From Streptomyces ficellus (GTDB taxonomy: Bacteria; Actinomycetota; Actinomycetes; Streptomycetales; Streptomycetaceae): a stretch of 64,000 bases of DNA. Position 1 is the stretch's first letter; each line of letters begins with the position of its first letter. Of the stretch, positions 51,639-61,350 are shown one piece after another. Both the position numbers and the translations under genes were made by a program. The DNA lies in assembly GCF_009739905.1 (NCBI RefSeq), contig NZ_CP034279.1:992001-1056000 (forward strand), in the 5' to 3' direction. Below the pieces are notes generated by a model. The model ran no database searches, had not been told where the DNA came from, and saw nothing but the letters and a program-made list of their open reading frames with translations.

Positions 51639-53810
51639 TCAGTCGCCGAACCGCTCCCCGCGCTCGGCCTTCTCCACCAGCAGCGCCGGCGGCTGGAAGC
51701 GCTCGCCGTACCGCTCGGCCAGCTCGCGCGCCCGGGCGACGAAGCCCGGCAGGCCGCCCTCGTAACCGTTGACGTACTGGAGCACGCCGCCGGTCCACGC
51801 GGGGAAGCCGATGCCCATGATGGAACCGATGTTGGCGTCGGCGACGGAGGTCAGCACCCCCTCCTCCAGGCAGCGGACCGTGTCCAGCGCCTCGGAGAAG
51901 AGCATCCGCTCCTTCATGTCCTCGAAGGGGACGGTGGCGCCCTCCCCGGCGAAGTGCTCGCGCAGCCCGGGCCACAGGCCGGTGCGGCCGCCGGTCTCGT
52001 CGTAGTCGTAGAAGCCCGCTCCGCCGCTGCGGCCGGGGCGGCCGAACTCGTCGACCATGCGGTCGATCACGGCCTCCGCCGGGTGCTCGGTCCAGGTGCC
52101 GCCCGCCTCCTCGATCGCGCGCCGGGACTCGTTGCGGATCTTGCGCGGGAGGGTGAGCGTCAGCTCGTCCATCAGGGACAGGACCTTCGCCGGGTAGCCG
52201 GCCTGCGCCGCCGCCTGCTCGACGGACGCGGGGTCCACGCCCTCCCCCACCATCGCCACGCCCTCGTTGATGAACTGGCCGATCACGCGCGAGGTGAAGA
52301 AGCCGCGCGAGTCGTTGACGACGATCGGCGTCTTGTTGATCTGGCGCACGAGGTCGAAGGCGCGCGCGAGGGCCTCGTCACCGGACCGCTCGCCCCGGAT
52401 GATCTCGACGAGCGGCATCTTGTCGACCGGTGAGAAGAAGTGCAGGCCGATGAAGTCGGCCGGTCGGTCGACGCCCTCCGAGAGGAGGGTGATCGGCAGG
52501 GTGGAGGTGTTGGAGCACAGCAGCGCGTCGGGCTCGACGATCTCCTGGATCTCCTGGAAGACCTTGTGCTTGAGGGCTGTGTCCTCGAAGACCGCCTCGA
52601 TGACGGCGTCGCAGCCCGCGAGGTCGGCCGGGTCGGCGGTCGGGGTGATGCGGGCCAGCAGCTCGTCGCGCTGTGCCTCGGTGGTGCGGCCCCGGGACAG
52701 CGCCTTGTCGAGGAGCTTCGCCGAGTACGCCTTGCCCTTCTCGGCCGCCTCGGCCGAGACGTCCTTCAGGACGACCTCGATGCCCGCCCGGGCGCAGGAG
52801 TAGGCGATGCCGGCGCCCATCATGCCGGCGCCGAGGACCGCGACCCTGCGGACCTTGCGCGGTTCGACGCCCCGGGGCCGGCTCGCGCCGGAGTTGACCG
52901 CCTGGAGGTCGAAGAAGAACGCCTGGATCATGTTCTTGGCGGTCTGGCCGGTGACCAGCTCGGTGAAGTACCGCGACTCGATCGTCAGCGCGGTCTCGAA
53001 GTCGACCTGGGAGCCCTCGACGGCGGCCGCGAGGATGTTGCGGGGCGCCGGGTAGGGCGCGCCGTTGATCTGCTTCTTCAGGTTGGCGGGGAAGGCGGGC
53101 AGGTTCGCGGCGAACTTGGGGTGCGCCGGGGTGCCGCCGGGGATCCGGTAGCCGGGGGCGTCCCAGGGCTGCTGCGACTCGGGGTGGGCGTCGATGAACG
53201 CCCGCGCCTTGGCGGCCATCTCCTCGGGGGTGGTGGCCACTTCGTGGACCAGCCCGTTCTCCAGGGCGCGCCGCGGCGAGTACTGGGTGCCCTGGAGGAG
53301 GACCTTGAGCAGGGCGTCGGCGATGCCCATGAGGCGTACGGTGCGGGTCACGCCGCCGCCTCCGGGCAGGAGGCCGAGGGTGACCTCGGGCAGGCCGATC
53401 TTGGAGCCGGGGGCGTCGAGGGCGATCCGGTGGTGGGAGGCGAGGGCGATCTCGTAACCGCCGCCGAGGGCGGCGCCGTTGAGACAGGCGACCACGGGCT
53501 TGCCGAGGGTCTCGATGCGGCGCAGGGCGCGCTTCATCTCCATGCCGGCCTCGAAGATCTGCCGGGCGTCGGCGGGCCCGGCCTTCATCATGTCCTTGAG
53601 GTCCCCGCCGGCGAAGAAGGTCTTCTTGGCGGAGGTGTAGACGAAGCCGCGGATGGAGTCCTTCTCGGCCTCGGCGCGGTCGGCGACGGCCGCGATGGAG
53701 GTCCGGAAGGCCTGGTTCATGGTGTTGGCGGACTGGTCGGGGTCGTCGAGCACGAGGGTGACGACACCGGTCTCGTCCTGTTCCCAGCGGATGGTGGTGG
53801 ACTGGCTCAT
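51639..53810 (-). CDS. FadB-type 3-hydroxyacyl-CoA dehydrogenase/enoyl-CoA hydratase
   Basis: The 723-aa bifunctional beta-oxidation enzyme has an N-terminal crotonase domain (residues 1-280). This contains [12 protein letters not shown] and [14 protein letters not shown], with the catalytic Glu in [14 protein letters not shown]. The C-terminal NAD-dependent dehydrogenase starts at [20 protein letters not shown] (near residue 338), with the catalytic His region [17 protein letters not shown]. It hydrates enoyl-CoA and oxidises the 3-hydroxy product for the thiolase encoded upstream. The ATG at 53810 has CGGAG about 12 nt before it. It is last in the operon, 41 bp after the thiolase, before a strong terminator. 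Confidence 0.93.
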   Translation of the reverse strand: MSQSTTIRWEQDETGVVTLVLDDPDQSANTMNQAFRTSIAAVADRAEAEKDSIRGFVYTSAKKTFFAGGDLKDMMKAGPADARQIFEAGMEMKRALRRIETLGKPVVACLNGAALGGGYEIALASHHRIALDAPGSKIGLPEVTLGLLPGGGGVTRTVRLMGIADALLKVLLQGTQYSPRRALENGLVHEVATTPEEMAAKARAFIDAHPESQQPWDAPGYRIPGGTPAHPKFAANLPAFPANLKKQINGAPYPAPRNILAAAVEGSQVDFETALTIESRYFTELVTGQTAKNMIQAFFFDLQAVNSGASRPRGVEPRKVRRVAVLGAGMMGAGIAYSCARAGIEVVLKDVSAEAAEKGKAYSAKLLDKALSRGRTTEAQRDELLARITPTADPADLAGCDAVIEAVFEDTALKHKVFQEIQEIVEPDALLCSNTSTLPITLLSEGVDRPADFIGLHFFSPVDKMPLVEIIRGERSGDEALARAFDLVRQINKTPIVVNDSRGFFTSRVIGQFINEGVAMVGEGVDPASVEQAAAQAGYPAKVLSLMDELTLTLPRKIRNESRRAIEEAGGTWTEHPAEAVIDRMVDEFGRPGRSGGAGFYDYDETGGRTGLWPGLREHFAGEGATVPFEDMKERMLFSEALDTVRCLEEGVLTSVADANIGSIMGIGFPAWTGGVLQYVNGYEGGLPGFVARARELAERYGERFQPPALLVEKAERGERFGD

Positions 53811-53851
53811 GGTGGTGGCTGCTCCGTAAGGCCGTACGGGAAAGGACGGGG

Positions 53852-55066
53852 TCAGACGCGCTCGACGACGGTGGCGATGCCCATGCCTCCGCCCACGCAC
53901 AGCGTGGCGAGGCCGTACCGCTTGTCCTGGCGCTCCAGTTCGTCGACGAGGGTGCCGAGGATCATCGCGCCGGTCGCGCCGAGGGGGTGTCCCATGGCGA
54001 TGGCCCCGCCGTTGACGTTGACCTTGTCGAGGGGCAGGCCCATGTCGGCGGCGAAGCGCAGGACGACCGCCGCGAACGCCTCGTTGATCTCGACCAGGTC
54101 GATGTCGTCGGCGGTCAGGCCGGCCTTGGCGAGGGCCTTGCGGGAGGCGGGGGCGGGGCCGGTGAGCATGATGGTCGGCTCCGAGCCCGACACGGCCACG
54201 GACACGACCCTGGCGCGGGGTGTGATGCCGTACCGCTCGCCGACCTCCTTGTTGCCGATGGCGACGAGGGCGGCGCCGTCGACGATGCCGGAGGAGTTGC
54301 CGGCGTGGTGGACGTGGTCGATCTTCTCGACCCAGTGGTACTTCTGCAACGCCACGGCGTCGAAGCCGCCCATCTCGCCGACGGCCGCGAAGGAGGGCTT
54401 GAGGGAGGCGAGCGAGTCGGCAGTGGTGCCGGGCCGCATGTGCTCGTCGTGGTCGAGGACGACGAGCCCCGCGCGGTCCTTGACGGGCACGACGGACCGG
54501 TCGAAGCGGCCGTCCTTCCAGGCGGCGGCGGCGCGCTCCTGGGAGAGCGCGGCGTACTCGTCGACGTCGCGCCGGGTGTAGCCGCCGAGGGTGGCGATCA
54601 GGTCGGCGCCGATGCCCTGCGGTACGAAGTTGGTGTCCCAGTTGGTCATCGGGTCGGCGAACCAGGCGCCGCCGTCGGAGGCCATCGGGACGCGGGACAT
54701 CGACTCGACGCCGCCGGCGAGGACCAGGTCCTCCCAGCCGGAGCGGACCTTCATCGCCGCCATGTTGACGGCTTCGAGGCCGGAGGCACAGAAGCGGTTC
54801 TCCTGGACGCCGGCGACGGTGTCGGGCAGCCCGGCGGCGATGGCCGCGATGCGCGCGATGTCGGAGCCCTGGTCACCGACGGGTTCGACGACACCGAGGA
54901 CGATGTCGTCGATGGCGGCGGGGTCGAGGCCGGGGAACCGGCCGCGCAGTTCGTGGATGAGGCCGACCACCAGGTCGATCGGCTTGGTGCCGTGCAGGGC
55001 GCCATTCGCCTTCCCGCGCCCGCGCGGGGTGCGGATCGCGTCGTAGACATACGCTTCGGTGCTCAC
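53852..55066 (-). CDS. acetyl-CoA C-acyltransferase (FadA-type thiolase)
   Basis: The 404-aa thiolase closes each beta-oxidation turn by splitting 3-ketoacyl-CoA. The nucleophile Cys93 lies in [14 protein letters not shown], the His in [17 protein letters not shown], and the second Cys in TLCVGGGMG, so all catalytic residues are intact. The GTG at 55066 has AAAGG 7 nt upstream; a TTG 6 nt earlier is less likely. It lies 22 bp after the acyl-CoA dehydrogenase gene and 41 bp before the FadB-type gene on one strand, forming the usual FadA-FadB complex pair. Confidence 0.93.
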   Translation of the reverse strand: MSTEAYVYDAIRTPRGRGKANGALHGTKPIDLVVGLIHELRGRFPGLDPAAIDDIVLGVVEPVGDQGSDIARIAAIAAGLPDTVAGVQENRFCASGLEAVNMAAMKVRSGWEDLVLAGGVESMSRVPMASDGGAWFADPMTNWDTNFVPQGIGADLIATLGGYTRRDVDEYAALSQERAAAAWKDGRFDRSVVPVKDRAGLVVLDHDEHMRPGTTADSLASLKPSFAAVGEMGGFDAVALQKYHWVEKIDHVHHAGNSSGIVDGAALVAIGNKEVGERYGITPRARVVSVAVSGSEPTIMLTGPAPASRKALAKAGLTADDIDLVEINEAFAAVVLRFAADMGLPLDKVNVNGGAIAMGHPLGATGAMILGTLVDELERQDKRYGLATLCVGGGMGIATVVERV

Positions 55067-55088
55067 TGTCAAGCCTTTCGGGGAGGGG

Positions 55089-56231
55089 TCAGCCGAGCAG
55101 GGAACGGCCGATGATTTCCTTCATGATCTCGGTCGTACCGCCGTAAATGGTTTGGATCCGGCCATCGGTGAAGGCCTTGGCGACCGGGTACTCCGCCATG
55201 TAGCCGTAGCCGCCGTGGAGCTGGAGGCAACGGTCGGCGACCCGTTTCTGGAGTTCGGTGGCCCACCACTTGGCCATGGAGGCGTGGACGGCGTCCAGCT
55301 CCCCGTTCGCGTGGTCGACGACGCAGCGGTCGAGGAACGCGCGGGTGACGGCGCACTCGGTGGCCATCTCCGCGATCTCGAAGCGGATGTGCTGGAGCCT
55401 GGCGAGGGGCCGCCCGAACGCCTCGCGCTCCTTGACGTACGCCGTGGTGATCTCCAGGAGGTGCTCGGCGGCGGCGATGCCGGCGACGGCTATGTTCAGC
55501 CGCTCCTGGGCGAGGTTGGTCATCAGGTGGACGAACGCGCCGTTCAGCTCCCCGAGCAGGTTCTCCTTGGGGACGCGGACGTCGTGGAAGAACAGCTCGG
55601 CGGTGTCCTGGGACTTCTGGCCGATCTTGTCGAGGTTGCGGCCCCGTTCGAAGCCGTCCGCGCCGCGCTCGACGACGAGGAGGGACAGGCCGTGCGCGCC
55701 GCCCTCCGGGGTGGTCTTCGCGACGACGACCACCAGGTCGGCGAGGATGCCGTTGGAGATGAAGGTCTTGGAGCCGTTGAGCAGCCAGTGGTCGCCCCGG
55801 TCCTCGGCGGTGGTGCGGATGCCCTGGAGGTCGGAGCCGGCGCCGGGTTCGGTCATGGCGATGGCGGTGATGATCTCGCCGGTGCAGAAGCCGGGGAGCC
55901 AGCGCCGCTTCTGCTCGTCGGTGCCGAGCGAGGTGAGGTAGGGGCCGATGATGTCGTTGTGGAGCCCGATGGCGAGCCCGGGCGCGCCGGCGCGGGTGAA
56001 CTCCTCGGCGAGGACGGCGCTGTAGCGGAAGTCGGTGTTGCCACCGCCGCCGTACTCCTCGGGGACGGCGATGCCCAGCAGGCCCTGGCGGCCCGCCGCG
56101 AGCCAGGCTTCGCGGGAGACGATGCCGTCCTTCTCCCACTGCTCGTAGTGCGGCAGGACCTCCTTGGCGAGGAAGGTGCGGACGGTCTCGCGGAAGGCGT
56201 CGTGCTCGGCTTCGAAGATCCGGCGCTTCAC
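55089..56231 (-). CDS. acyl-CoA dehydrogenase
   Basis: The 380-aa flavoprotein makes the first double bond in beta-oxidation. The FAD and substrate motifs are [20 protein letters not shown] near residue 120 and [13 protein letters not shown]. The C-terminal [20 protein letters not shown] carries the catalytic Glu at the medium/short-chain position. The GTG at 56231 overlaps the stop of the CoA-transferase/racemase gene (GTGA). With an alpha-methylacyl-CoA racemase-type gene upstream, branched acyl-CoA substrates are possible (inference). Confidence 0.92.
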   Translation of the reverse strand: MKRRIFEAEHDAFRETVRTFLAKEVLPHYEQWEKDGIVSREAWLAAGRQGLLGIAVPEEYGGGGNTDFRYSAVLAEEFTRAGAPGLAIGLHNDIIGPYLTSLGTDEQKRRWLPGFCTGEIITAIAMTEPGAGSDLQGIRTTAEDRGDHWLLNGSKTFISNGILADLVVVVAKTTPEGGAHGLSLLVVERGADGFERGRNLDKIGQKSQDTAELFFHDVRVPKENLLGELNGAFVHLMTNLAQERLNIAVAGIAAAEHLLEITTAYVKEREAFGRPLARLQHIRFEIAEMATECAVTRAFLDRCVVDHANGELDAVHASMAKWWATELQKRVADRCLQLHGGYGYMAEYPVAKAFTDGRIQTIYGGTTEIMKEIIGRSLLG

Positions 56232-57415
56232 CCGGTCCCCCTGTCGTTGTCGGAACGGGCGTCTTCGGTACGGGCGTCTTGGGAACGGGCGTCGTCGGTG
56301 CGGAGGCTGGGGACGTCCCAGTCGCGGGCGACCTCGTCGGTGCCGGCGCCCGGCCGGGCGGGGGGCCGGGTGACGGAGCCGGGGGTGGCGGAGAAGCGGG
56401 GCGCGGGGGCCGGCTGGGTGATGCCCCCGTGGTCGGTGAAGGTGGCGCGGGCCGCGAGGTGCGGGTGGGCGGGCGCCTCCCGCAGCGACAGGACGGGGGC
56501 GACGCAGGCGTCGGACCCCTCGAAGACGGCCGTCCACTCGGCGCGCGTCCGGTCCTTGAAGCGCGCGGCCACAGCGGCGCGCAGATCGTCCCAGCGGTCG
56601 AAGTCCTTGCGGGCGGGCGCGGTGTCCTCGATGCCGAGCAGGCGGACGAACTCGTCGTAGAACCGCTGCTCCAGCGCGCCCACCGCCATGTACTGGCCGT
56701 CGGCTGTCTCATAGGTGCCGTAGAAGGGGCAGCCGCCGTCCAGCAGGTTGGCGCCGCGCCGGTCCTGCCAGCCGCCTGCGGCCATCATGCCGTGGATCAT
56801 CGTGGCGAGGTGGGCCGCTCCGTCGGTGATGGCGGCGTCGACGACCTGTCCGCCGCCGCCCTCCTCGCGCGCGTGGTGCAGGGCGGCGAGGACGCCGACG
56901 ACGAGGTAGAGCGAACCGCCCGCGTAGTCGCCGACGAGGTTGGCGGGCACGGTCGGCGGCTCGTCGGCCCTGCCGATCATGGAGAGGGTGCCGGTGACCG
57001 CGATGTACGCGATGTCGTGCCCGGCCCGCTGGGCGAGCGGACCGTCCTGGCCCCAGCCGGTCATGCGGCCGTAGACCAGCTTCGGGTTGCGGGCCAGGCA
57101 CTCCTCGGGCCCGACGCCGAGCCGCTCCGCCACGCCGGGCCGGTATCCCTCGATGAGGACGTCGGCGCGCTCGACGAGGTCCAGGACCCGGTCCGGTCCG
57201 CCGTCCGCCTTGAGGTCGACGAGGACCGAGCGCTTGTTGCGGTTGGTGAGGTCGTACGCCGGGTCGATCGCCAGCCCCGCGCCGCCCGGCCGGTCGACGC
57301 GGACGACGTCCGCGCCCAGGTCGCCCAGGAGCATGGCGGCGAACGGGCCGGGCCCGATGCCGGCCAGCTCGACCACGCGCACCCCCGCGAGCGGGCCGCT
57401 GCCTGTCGCTGCCAT
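56228..57415 (-). CDS. CaiB/BaiF CoA-transferase family protein (alpha-methylacyl-CoA racemase-like)
   Basis: The 395-aa protein belongs to the family-III CoA transferase superfamily. GVRVVELAGIGPGPFAAMLLGDLGADVVRVD is split here as ELAGIGPGPFAAMLLGDLG and DVVRVD; the first motif and RMTGWGQDGP with AGHDIAYIAVTG match the alpha-methylacyl-CoA racemase branch. That enzyme inverts the 2-methyl centre of acyl-CoAs, so branched chains such as those from sterols or isoprenoids can enter beta-oxidation. The C-terminus ends in an Asp/Ala/Arg repeat coded by three 15-bp repeats. The ATG at 57415 is first in the operon, close to a motif shared with the MerR promoter. Confidence 0.88.
   Translation of the reverse strand: MAATGSGPLAGVRVVELAGIGPGPFAAMLLGDLGADVVRVDRPGGAGLAIDPAYDLTNRNKRSVLVDLKADGGPDRVLDLVERADVLIEGYRPGVAERLGVGPEECLARNPKLVYGRMTGWGQDGPLAQRAGHDIAYIAVTGTLSMIGRADEPPTVPANLVGDYAGGSLYLVVGVLAALHHAREEGGGGQVVDAAITDGAAHLATMIHGMMAAGGWQDRRGANLLDGGCPFYGTYETADGQYMAVGALEQRFYDEFVRLLGIEDTAPARKDFDRWDDLRAAVAARFKDRTRAEWTAVFEGSDACVAPVLSLREAPAHPHLAARATFTDHGGITQPAPAPRFSATPGSVTRPPARPGAGTDEVARDWDVPSLRTDDARSQDARTEDARSDNDRGTG
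56255..56299. repeat. three tandem 15-bp repeats
   Basis: ACGGGCGTCTTCGGT and two variants lie at 56255-56269, 56270-56284 and 56285-56299, at the 3' end of the CoA-transferase/racemase gene. They encode DAR-containing pentapeptides in a disordered C-terminal tail. Confidence 0.85.
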
Positions 57416-57446
57416 CTGACCCCCAGCACTGTGACACAACTGCTGT

Positions 57447-57459
57447 AACAGTAATGATG
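57447..57459. promoter_or_regulatory. candidate MerR site before the acyl-CoA operon
   Basis: AACAGTAATGATG matches the minus-strand motif before the MerR gene (AACAGTATTGCTG) at 11 of 13 positions. It overlaps the small palindrome CTGTAACAG and lies 32 bp before the first gene of the operon. Confidence 0.5.
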
Positions 57460-57595
57460 CTAAGAACGTGTTCCACTCCGCACAAGCCCTGTGGACGAGC
57501 AAGCGCTCAGAAAGGCGCCGGGCACCCGGGTGATCGTTCCTCACCCCGCACGCTAGCCTCTGGCTCCGACAACGGCGTGGACGGCGGAGGGCTGC

Positions 57596-58786
57596 ATGGA
57601 GACACGGGACGGCACGGAGCGGACGTACGACGTGGTGCTCTTCGGGGCGACCGGGTTCGTCGGGGAACTGACCGCCCGCTACCTCGCCACGCACGCGCCC
57701 GCCACCTGCCGCTGGGCGCTCGCCGGGCGCAGCCTGGACAAGCTGGAACGGCTGCGCGACCGGCTGGCCGCCGAGCACCCGCGGTGCGCGGACCTGCCCC
57801 TGGTGACGGCGGACGCGGCGGACCGGGACTCGATGCGCACGCTCGCCAAGTCGGCGCGGGTGGTGGCGACGACCGTCGGGCCGTACGTCTGGTACGGCGA
57901 ACCGCTGGTGGCCGCCTGCGCCGAAGCGGGTACGGACTACGTGGACCTCACCGGCGAGCCGGAGTTCGTGGACCTGATGTACGTACGCCACGACGCGCGG
58001 GCCCGTGAGACGGGGGCGCGGATCGTGCACGCCTGCGGCTTCGACTCGGTCCCCCACGACCTGGGCGTGTACTTCACCGTGGCGCAGCTGCCCGGGGACG
58101 TGCCGCTGGCCGTGGACGGTTTCGTCCGCTCCAACGCCTTCTTCTCGGGCGGTACGTTCGCCTCGGCGCTCACCGCCATGGCCCGCGGCCGGCACATGGC
58201 GCGGGCCGCCCGGGAACGGCGCCTGCACGAGCCGCGGCTGGTCGGGCGGCGGGCGCGGGCCCCGCTCGCGGCGCCCCGCTTCAGCCGGGAGACCGGCGCC
58301 TGGGCGCTCCCCCTGCCGACCCTGGACGCGAGTGTCGTGGCCCGGTCGGCGGCGGCCCTCCCCCAGTACGGGCCCGACTTCCGCTACCGGCACTACGCGG
58401 CCGTCAGGACGCTCCCCATGGCGCTCGGCGGAACGGCGGCCATGGGCGGGCTGTTCGCGCTGGCCCAGGTGCCGCCCGCCCGGCGGTGGCTGATGGACCG
58501 TTACGAGGCGGGTCAGGGGCCGGACGAGGAGCGCCGCGCGCGCAGCTGGTTCACCGTGCGGTTCGTCGGCGAGGGCGGCGGCCGGCGGGTGTTCACCGAG
58601 GTGTCGGGCGGCGACCCGGGCTACGACGAGACCGCGAAGATGCTCGCCGAGTCGGCCCTGAGCCTCGCCTTCGACGACCTGCCGAAGACGGCCGGCCAGC
58701 TGACCACCGCCGTCGCGATGGGCGACGCGCTGCTGGAGCGGCTGACCCGGGCCGGAATCCGCTTCCGGGTGGCCGACTCCCGCTGA
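57596..58786 (+). CDS. saccharopine-dehydrogenase-like / trans-acting enoyl reductase family protein
   Basis: The 396-aa protein has an N-terminal Rossmann domain (VVLFGATGFVGELTARYLA). GRSLDKLERLR follows near residue 43, then TTVGPYVWYGEPLVAACAEA and YVDLTGEPEFVDLMY. These mark the family that includes mycobacterial Rv2449c and the trans-acting enoyl reductase of phenolic glycolipid synthesis. Members reduce lipid or polyketide double bonds, or have unknown substrates. The C-terminal half has a hydrophobic segment (MALGGTAAMGGLFALAQV). The ATG at 57596 has GGAGGG upstream, and TAGCCT at 57554-57559 is a likely -10. It is divergent from the acyl-CoA operon. Confidence 0.83.
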   Translation: METRDGTERTYDVVLFGATGFVGELTARYLATHAPATCRWALAGRSLDKLERLRDRLAAEHPRCADLPLVTADAADRDSMRTLAKSARVVATTVGPYVWYGEPLVAACAEAGTDYVDLTGEPEFVDLMYVRHDARARETGARIVHACGFDSVPHDLGVYFTVAQLPGDVPLAVDGFVRSNAFFSGGTFASALTAMARGRHMARAARERRLHEPRLVGRRARAPLAAPRFSRETGAWALPLPTLDASVVARSAAALPQYGPDFRYRHYAAVRTLPMALGGTAAMGGLFALAQVPPARRWLMDRYEAGQGPDEERRARSWFTVRFVGEGGGRRVFTEVSGGDPGYDETAKMLAESALSLAFDDLPKTAGQLTTAVAMGDALLERLTRAGIRFRVADSR

Positions 58787-58788
58787 AG

Positions 58789-58807
58789 CCGGGCCGGGCA
58801 GGCCCGG
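58789..58807. terminator. short hairpin between convergent genes
   Basis: CCGGGCC (58789-58795) pairs with GGCCCGG (58801-58807) over a 5-nt loop in the 45-bp gap between the reductase and endonuclease V genes. Confidence 0.5.
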
Positions 58808-58831
58808 ACGGGTCCCGCCGCTCGGGCGCGC

Positions 58832-59521
58832 CTACGCCGTGATCGCCTTCAGGGCGCGCCGGCACAGGGCGTCCGCGTGGCGGGTGGTCTCGGGGATGCG
58901 GTAACGGGGCGTCAGGTGCAGGGTGTGGGCGCAGGCGTTGTCGAGCGTGACCCGGTGGCCGGCCGAGACGAAGACCGGCTTCACGCCCTCCCGGGTGCGC
59001 AGCGCACGGCCGACCTCCTCGCCGTCCGCGACGAGCGGGGCGGCCGCGCCGCGCTCCCGCGCGGGCTGCTCGTAGGTGAAGGTGAACGGGTTCTTGGCGA
59101 CGCCGATCACGGGCAGCCCGGTGAGGACGCCGAGGTGGCTGGCGAGGCCGAAGCGGCGCGGGTGCGCCCGGCCGTACCCGTCGCACACCACGAGCCCGGG
59201 GCCGCCGCGGAGCGCGGCGAGGGCGGCCAGCACGGTCGGCACCTCACGGAAGGCGAGCAGCCCGGGGACGTACGGGAAGGAGACCCTGCCGACCGCGGTG
59301 GCCTCCTCGACGACGGTGAGGGTGCGGGCGTCCAGGACGACGGCCGCGGCGGCGACGAGGTCGCGCTCGTCGTCGTAGGCCACGTCGACGCCGGTGACCA
59401 GGCCGGTGCCGGGCGCGGGGCCCGGTTCGTCCAGGACCACGCGGCCGCGCAGTTCGTCCTGGACGGCGAGGGCCTCCGCCTCGTCGGCCGGCCAGTCGGC
59501 GGGGATTTCGATGATCGTCAT
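58832..59521 (-). CDS. nfi: endonuclease V
   Basis: The 229-aa DNA repair nuclease cuts near deaminated bases such as inosine. The active-site Asp lies in VTGVDVAYDDE (near residue 46). The later motifs are FPYVPGLLAFREVP, VVCDGYGRAHPRRFGLASHL (second Asp, His) and VIGVAKNPF, with the C-terminal DNA-gripping region AGHRVTLDNA. The ATG at 59521 has AGGGTGA 8 nt upstream; in-frame GTG codons just before it are possible starts. It is convergent with the reductase gene and divergent from the YciI gene. Confidence 0.92.
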   Translation of the reverse strand: MTIIEIPADWPADEAEALAVQDELRGRVVLDEPGPAPGTGLVTGVDVAYDDERDLVAAAAVVLDARTLTVVEEATAVGRVSFPYVPGLLAFREVPTVLAALAALRGGPGLVVCDGYGRAHPRRFGLASHLGVLTGLPVIGVAKNPFTFTYEQPARERGAAAPLVADGEEVGRALRTREGVKPVFVSAGHRVTLDNACAHTLHLTPRYRIPETTRHADALCRRALKAITA

Positions 59522-59589
59522 GGTGACGGTCACCCTAACCCCGCCAGAGGCGGCCGTACTCGGGCGCCGGGACTGTCGGTGGCACCCGA

Positions 59590-59595
59590 TAGCCT
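59590..59595 (+). promoter_or_regulatory. -10 box, apparently leaderless
   Basis: TAGCCT lies 7 nt before the ATG at 59603 of the YciI-like gene, with no Shine-Dalgarno between. Confidence 0.5.
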
Positions 59596-59602
59596 CGCGG
59601 GC

Positions 59603-59911
59603 ATGTTCGTACTGGAACTGACCTACACCGGACCGCTGGAGCGGGTGGACAAACTCCTCGCGGACCACGTCGCCTGGCTGGACGGGCACTACGCGTCGGG
59701 GCTGTTCCTCGCCTCCGGCCGCAAGGAGCCGCGTGACGGCGGGATCATTCTGGCGGACGGGGAGGACCGTGCCCGGATCGAGGAGGTCACGGCGACCGAC
59801 CCGTTCGTCACCGCCGGCGTGTGCGCGTACCGCGTCACCGAGTTCATAGCCACCAGAACGGCACCGGAGCTCGCCCGGTACCGCCGCCCGCTTCCGGCCG
59901 CGCCGCACTGA
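59603..59911 (+). CDS. YciI-like protein
   Basis: The 102-aa ferredoxin-like alpha/beta protein shows the YciI pattern: an opening beta strand (MFVLELTYTGPLERVDKLL), the His in LADHVAWLDGHYASG with a following Gly, then FLASGRKEPRDGGIILA and DPFVTAGVCAYRVTEF. The conserved HxxW/His-Asp pair suggests an active site, but family substrates are mostly unknown. Expression appears leaderless. It is divergent from endonuclease V and convergent with the BNR-repeat gene. Confidence 0.87.
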   Translation: MFVLELTYTGPLERVDKLLADHVAWLDGHYASGLFLASGRKEPRDGGIILADGEDRARIEEVTATDPFVTAGVCAYRVTEFIATRTAPELARYRRPLPAAPH

Positions 59912-59964
59912 CCGAGCACTGATCCGCGCTTCCGTGCCCGGCCGGGCGCCGGGGTGCTCCGTGG

Positions 59965-61200
59965 TCACCGCTCCAGGCGGGCGACCCGGCCCTTCTCGCC
60001 GGCGGCCCAGCAGCCGGACGCCCGACTGGACGGTGGGCCGTATGCGGGGCCGGCGGCGCAGTCGACCGTGTCGTACGAACCGGTGTCGACGGTCCGCCAG
60101 GTGCGGCCGCCGTCCGTCGTCAGGTCCGTTCCGGTGGGGCCGACGGCGAGCGCGGCGGACCGGCTGTGCGGGAGCCAGGCCACGCCCGAGCGGTAGGCGG
60201 GCGGCGGGGTGTGGGCCTGCCGCCAGGTGCGCCCGCCGTCCCGGCTGACGGCGCCCGCGCGGGGCGAGGGCTGCCCCGTCCGGTAGTCGCCGCCGACCGC
60301 GATGCCGTGCGTGCGGTCGCGGAAGGCCAGGGCGAACACCCCCCGCACCGGGTCGCCCGCCGGGATCGTCGACTCGGCGACCGTCCAGTTCCGGCCGCGG
60401 TCCGAGGAGTGCAGCACGCGCGCGGTGGCGCCGCCCCCGGTCGCCAGCCACACGTCCCGGGGCCCGGAGCTGACCAGGCACTGGCCGCTCGCGGCGAACC
60501 CGGCCTCCCCCGGCAGCGCTTCGGGCATGCCGGCGGTCGGCAGCACCGTCCAGCTGCGGCCGCCGTCGCCGGTGGACAGGATCCGGTACCTGCCGTCGAC
60601 CGGATCGCTCATGGCGAGGCCGTGGCGGCTGTCGAAGAAGGTGACGCAGTCGTAGAAGGCCCTGGGGTCGGGGTTGCGGAACGATTCGGTCCAGCTGGCG
60701 CCGCCGTCGTCGGTGCGGAGGATCCGGGACGCCTCGCCCTCCCCGATCGCGAGCACGACCGCGCGGCGCCCGTCGAACGCCTCGATGTCCCGGAACTCCA
60801 GCCCGGTCGCGCCCGCCGGCGAGACGTTCCGCCAGCTGCGCCCGCCGTCCCCGGTGCGCAGCACCGTGCCCCCGGAGCCCGCCACCCAGGCGGTGGACCG
60901 GCTGACGGCCGCCAGGCCCCGGAAGCGCGCCTGCGCCCCGGTCTCCTTCAGCCGCCAGGACGGCCCCGTGGCGCGGGGTGCCGCTCTGCCGGGAGCTGTC
61001 GTGGTGGAGCCCGCCGGCACGGATCCCGTCGTGCTGGAGGCCGTCGTGCTGGAGCTCGTCGTGCTGGAACTCGTCGGGGTGGGGGCCGCCTGGGCCGGGG
61101 CGGCGGTCAGCGCGGCGGCGAGCGCCGCCCCGCTCAGCCCCACCGACACCGCTCGCCGCCCCACCGACACCGCTCGTCTCGTCTTCCCCTTGGACGTCAT
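59965..61200 (-). CDS. secreted BNR/Asp-box repeat protein
   Basis: The 411-aa exported protein has a signal peptide (RRAVSVGLSGAALAAALTA, cleavage near AQAAP, residue 39). A Ser/Thr-rich linker coded by short DNA repeats follows. The rest is a beta-propeller with at least six Asp-box motifs: RTGDGGRSW, RTDDGGASW, STGDGGRSW, HSSDRGRNW, SRDGGRTW and TTDGGRTW. Propellers of this kind occur in sialidases and Ycf48-like assembly factors. No sialidase catalytic residues are recognised, so the role is open. The ATG at 61200 starts the signal peptide. Two 21-bp DNA repeats near 61141-61176 duplicate RRAVSVG. Confidence 0.82.
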   Translation of the reverse strand: MTSKGKTRRAVSVGRRAVSVGLSGAALAAALTAAPAQAAPTPTSSSTTSSSTTASSTTGSVPAGSTTTAPGRAAPRATGPSWRLKETGAQARFRGLAAVSRSTAWVAGSGGTVLRTGDGGRSWRNVSPAGATGLEFRDIEAFDGRRAVVLAIGEGEASRILRTDDGGASWTESFRNPDPRAFYDCVTFFDSRHGLAMSDPVDGRYRILSTGDGGRSWTVLPTAGMPEALPGEAGFAASGQCLVSSGPRDVWLATGGGATARVLHSSDRGRNWTVAESTIPAGDPVRGVFALAFRDRTHGIAVGGDYRTGQPSPRAGAVSRDGGRTWRQAHTPPPAYRSGVAWLPHSRSAALAVGPTGTDLTTDGGRTWRTVDTGSYDTVDCAAGPAYGPPSSRASGCWAAGEKGRVARLER

Positions 61201-61350
61201 GGCGCGGGAACGTAGCCCACCCCCGCCGACCCGTCCAGGGCGCCCCGGTGACACAGGTCACACACCACGCCGATGCACGCGCCGACGGAATTCGTCGTCC
61301 TCCTGTGCGTAAGAGTCGTACCGCCGCAGCCGCGTGTGAGGGAGCAGGCC

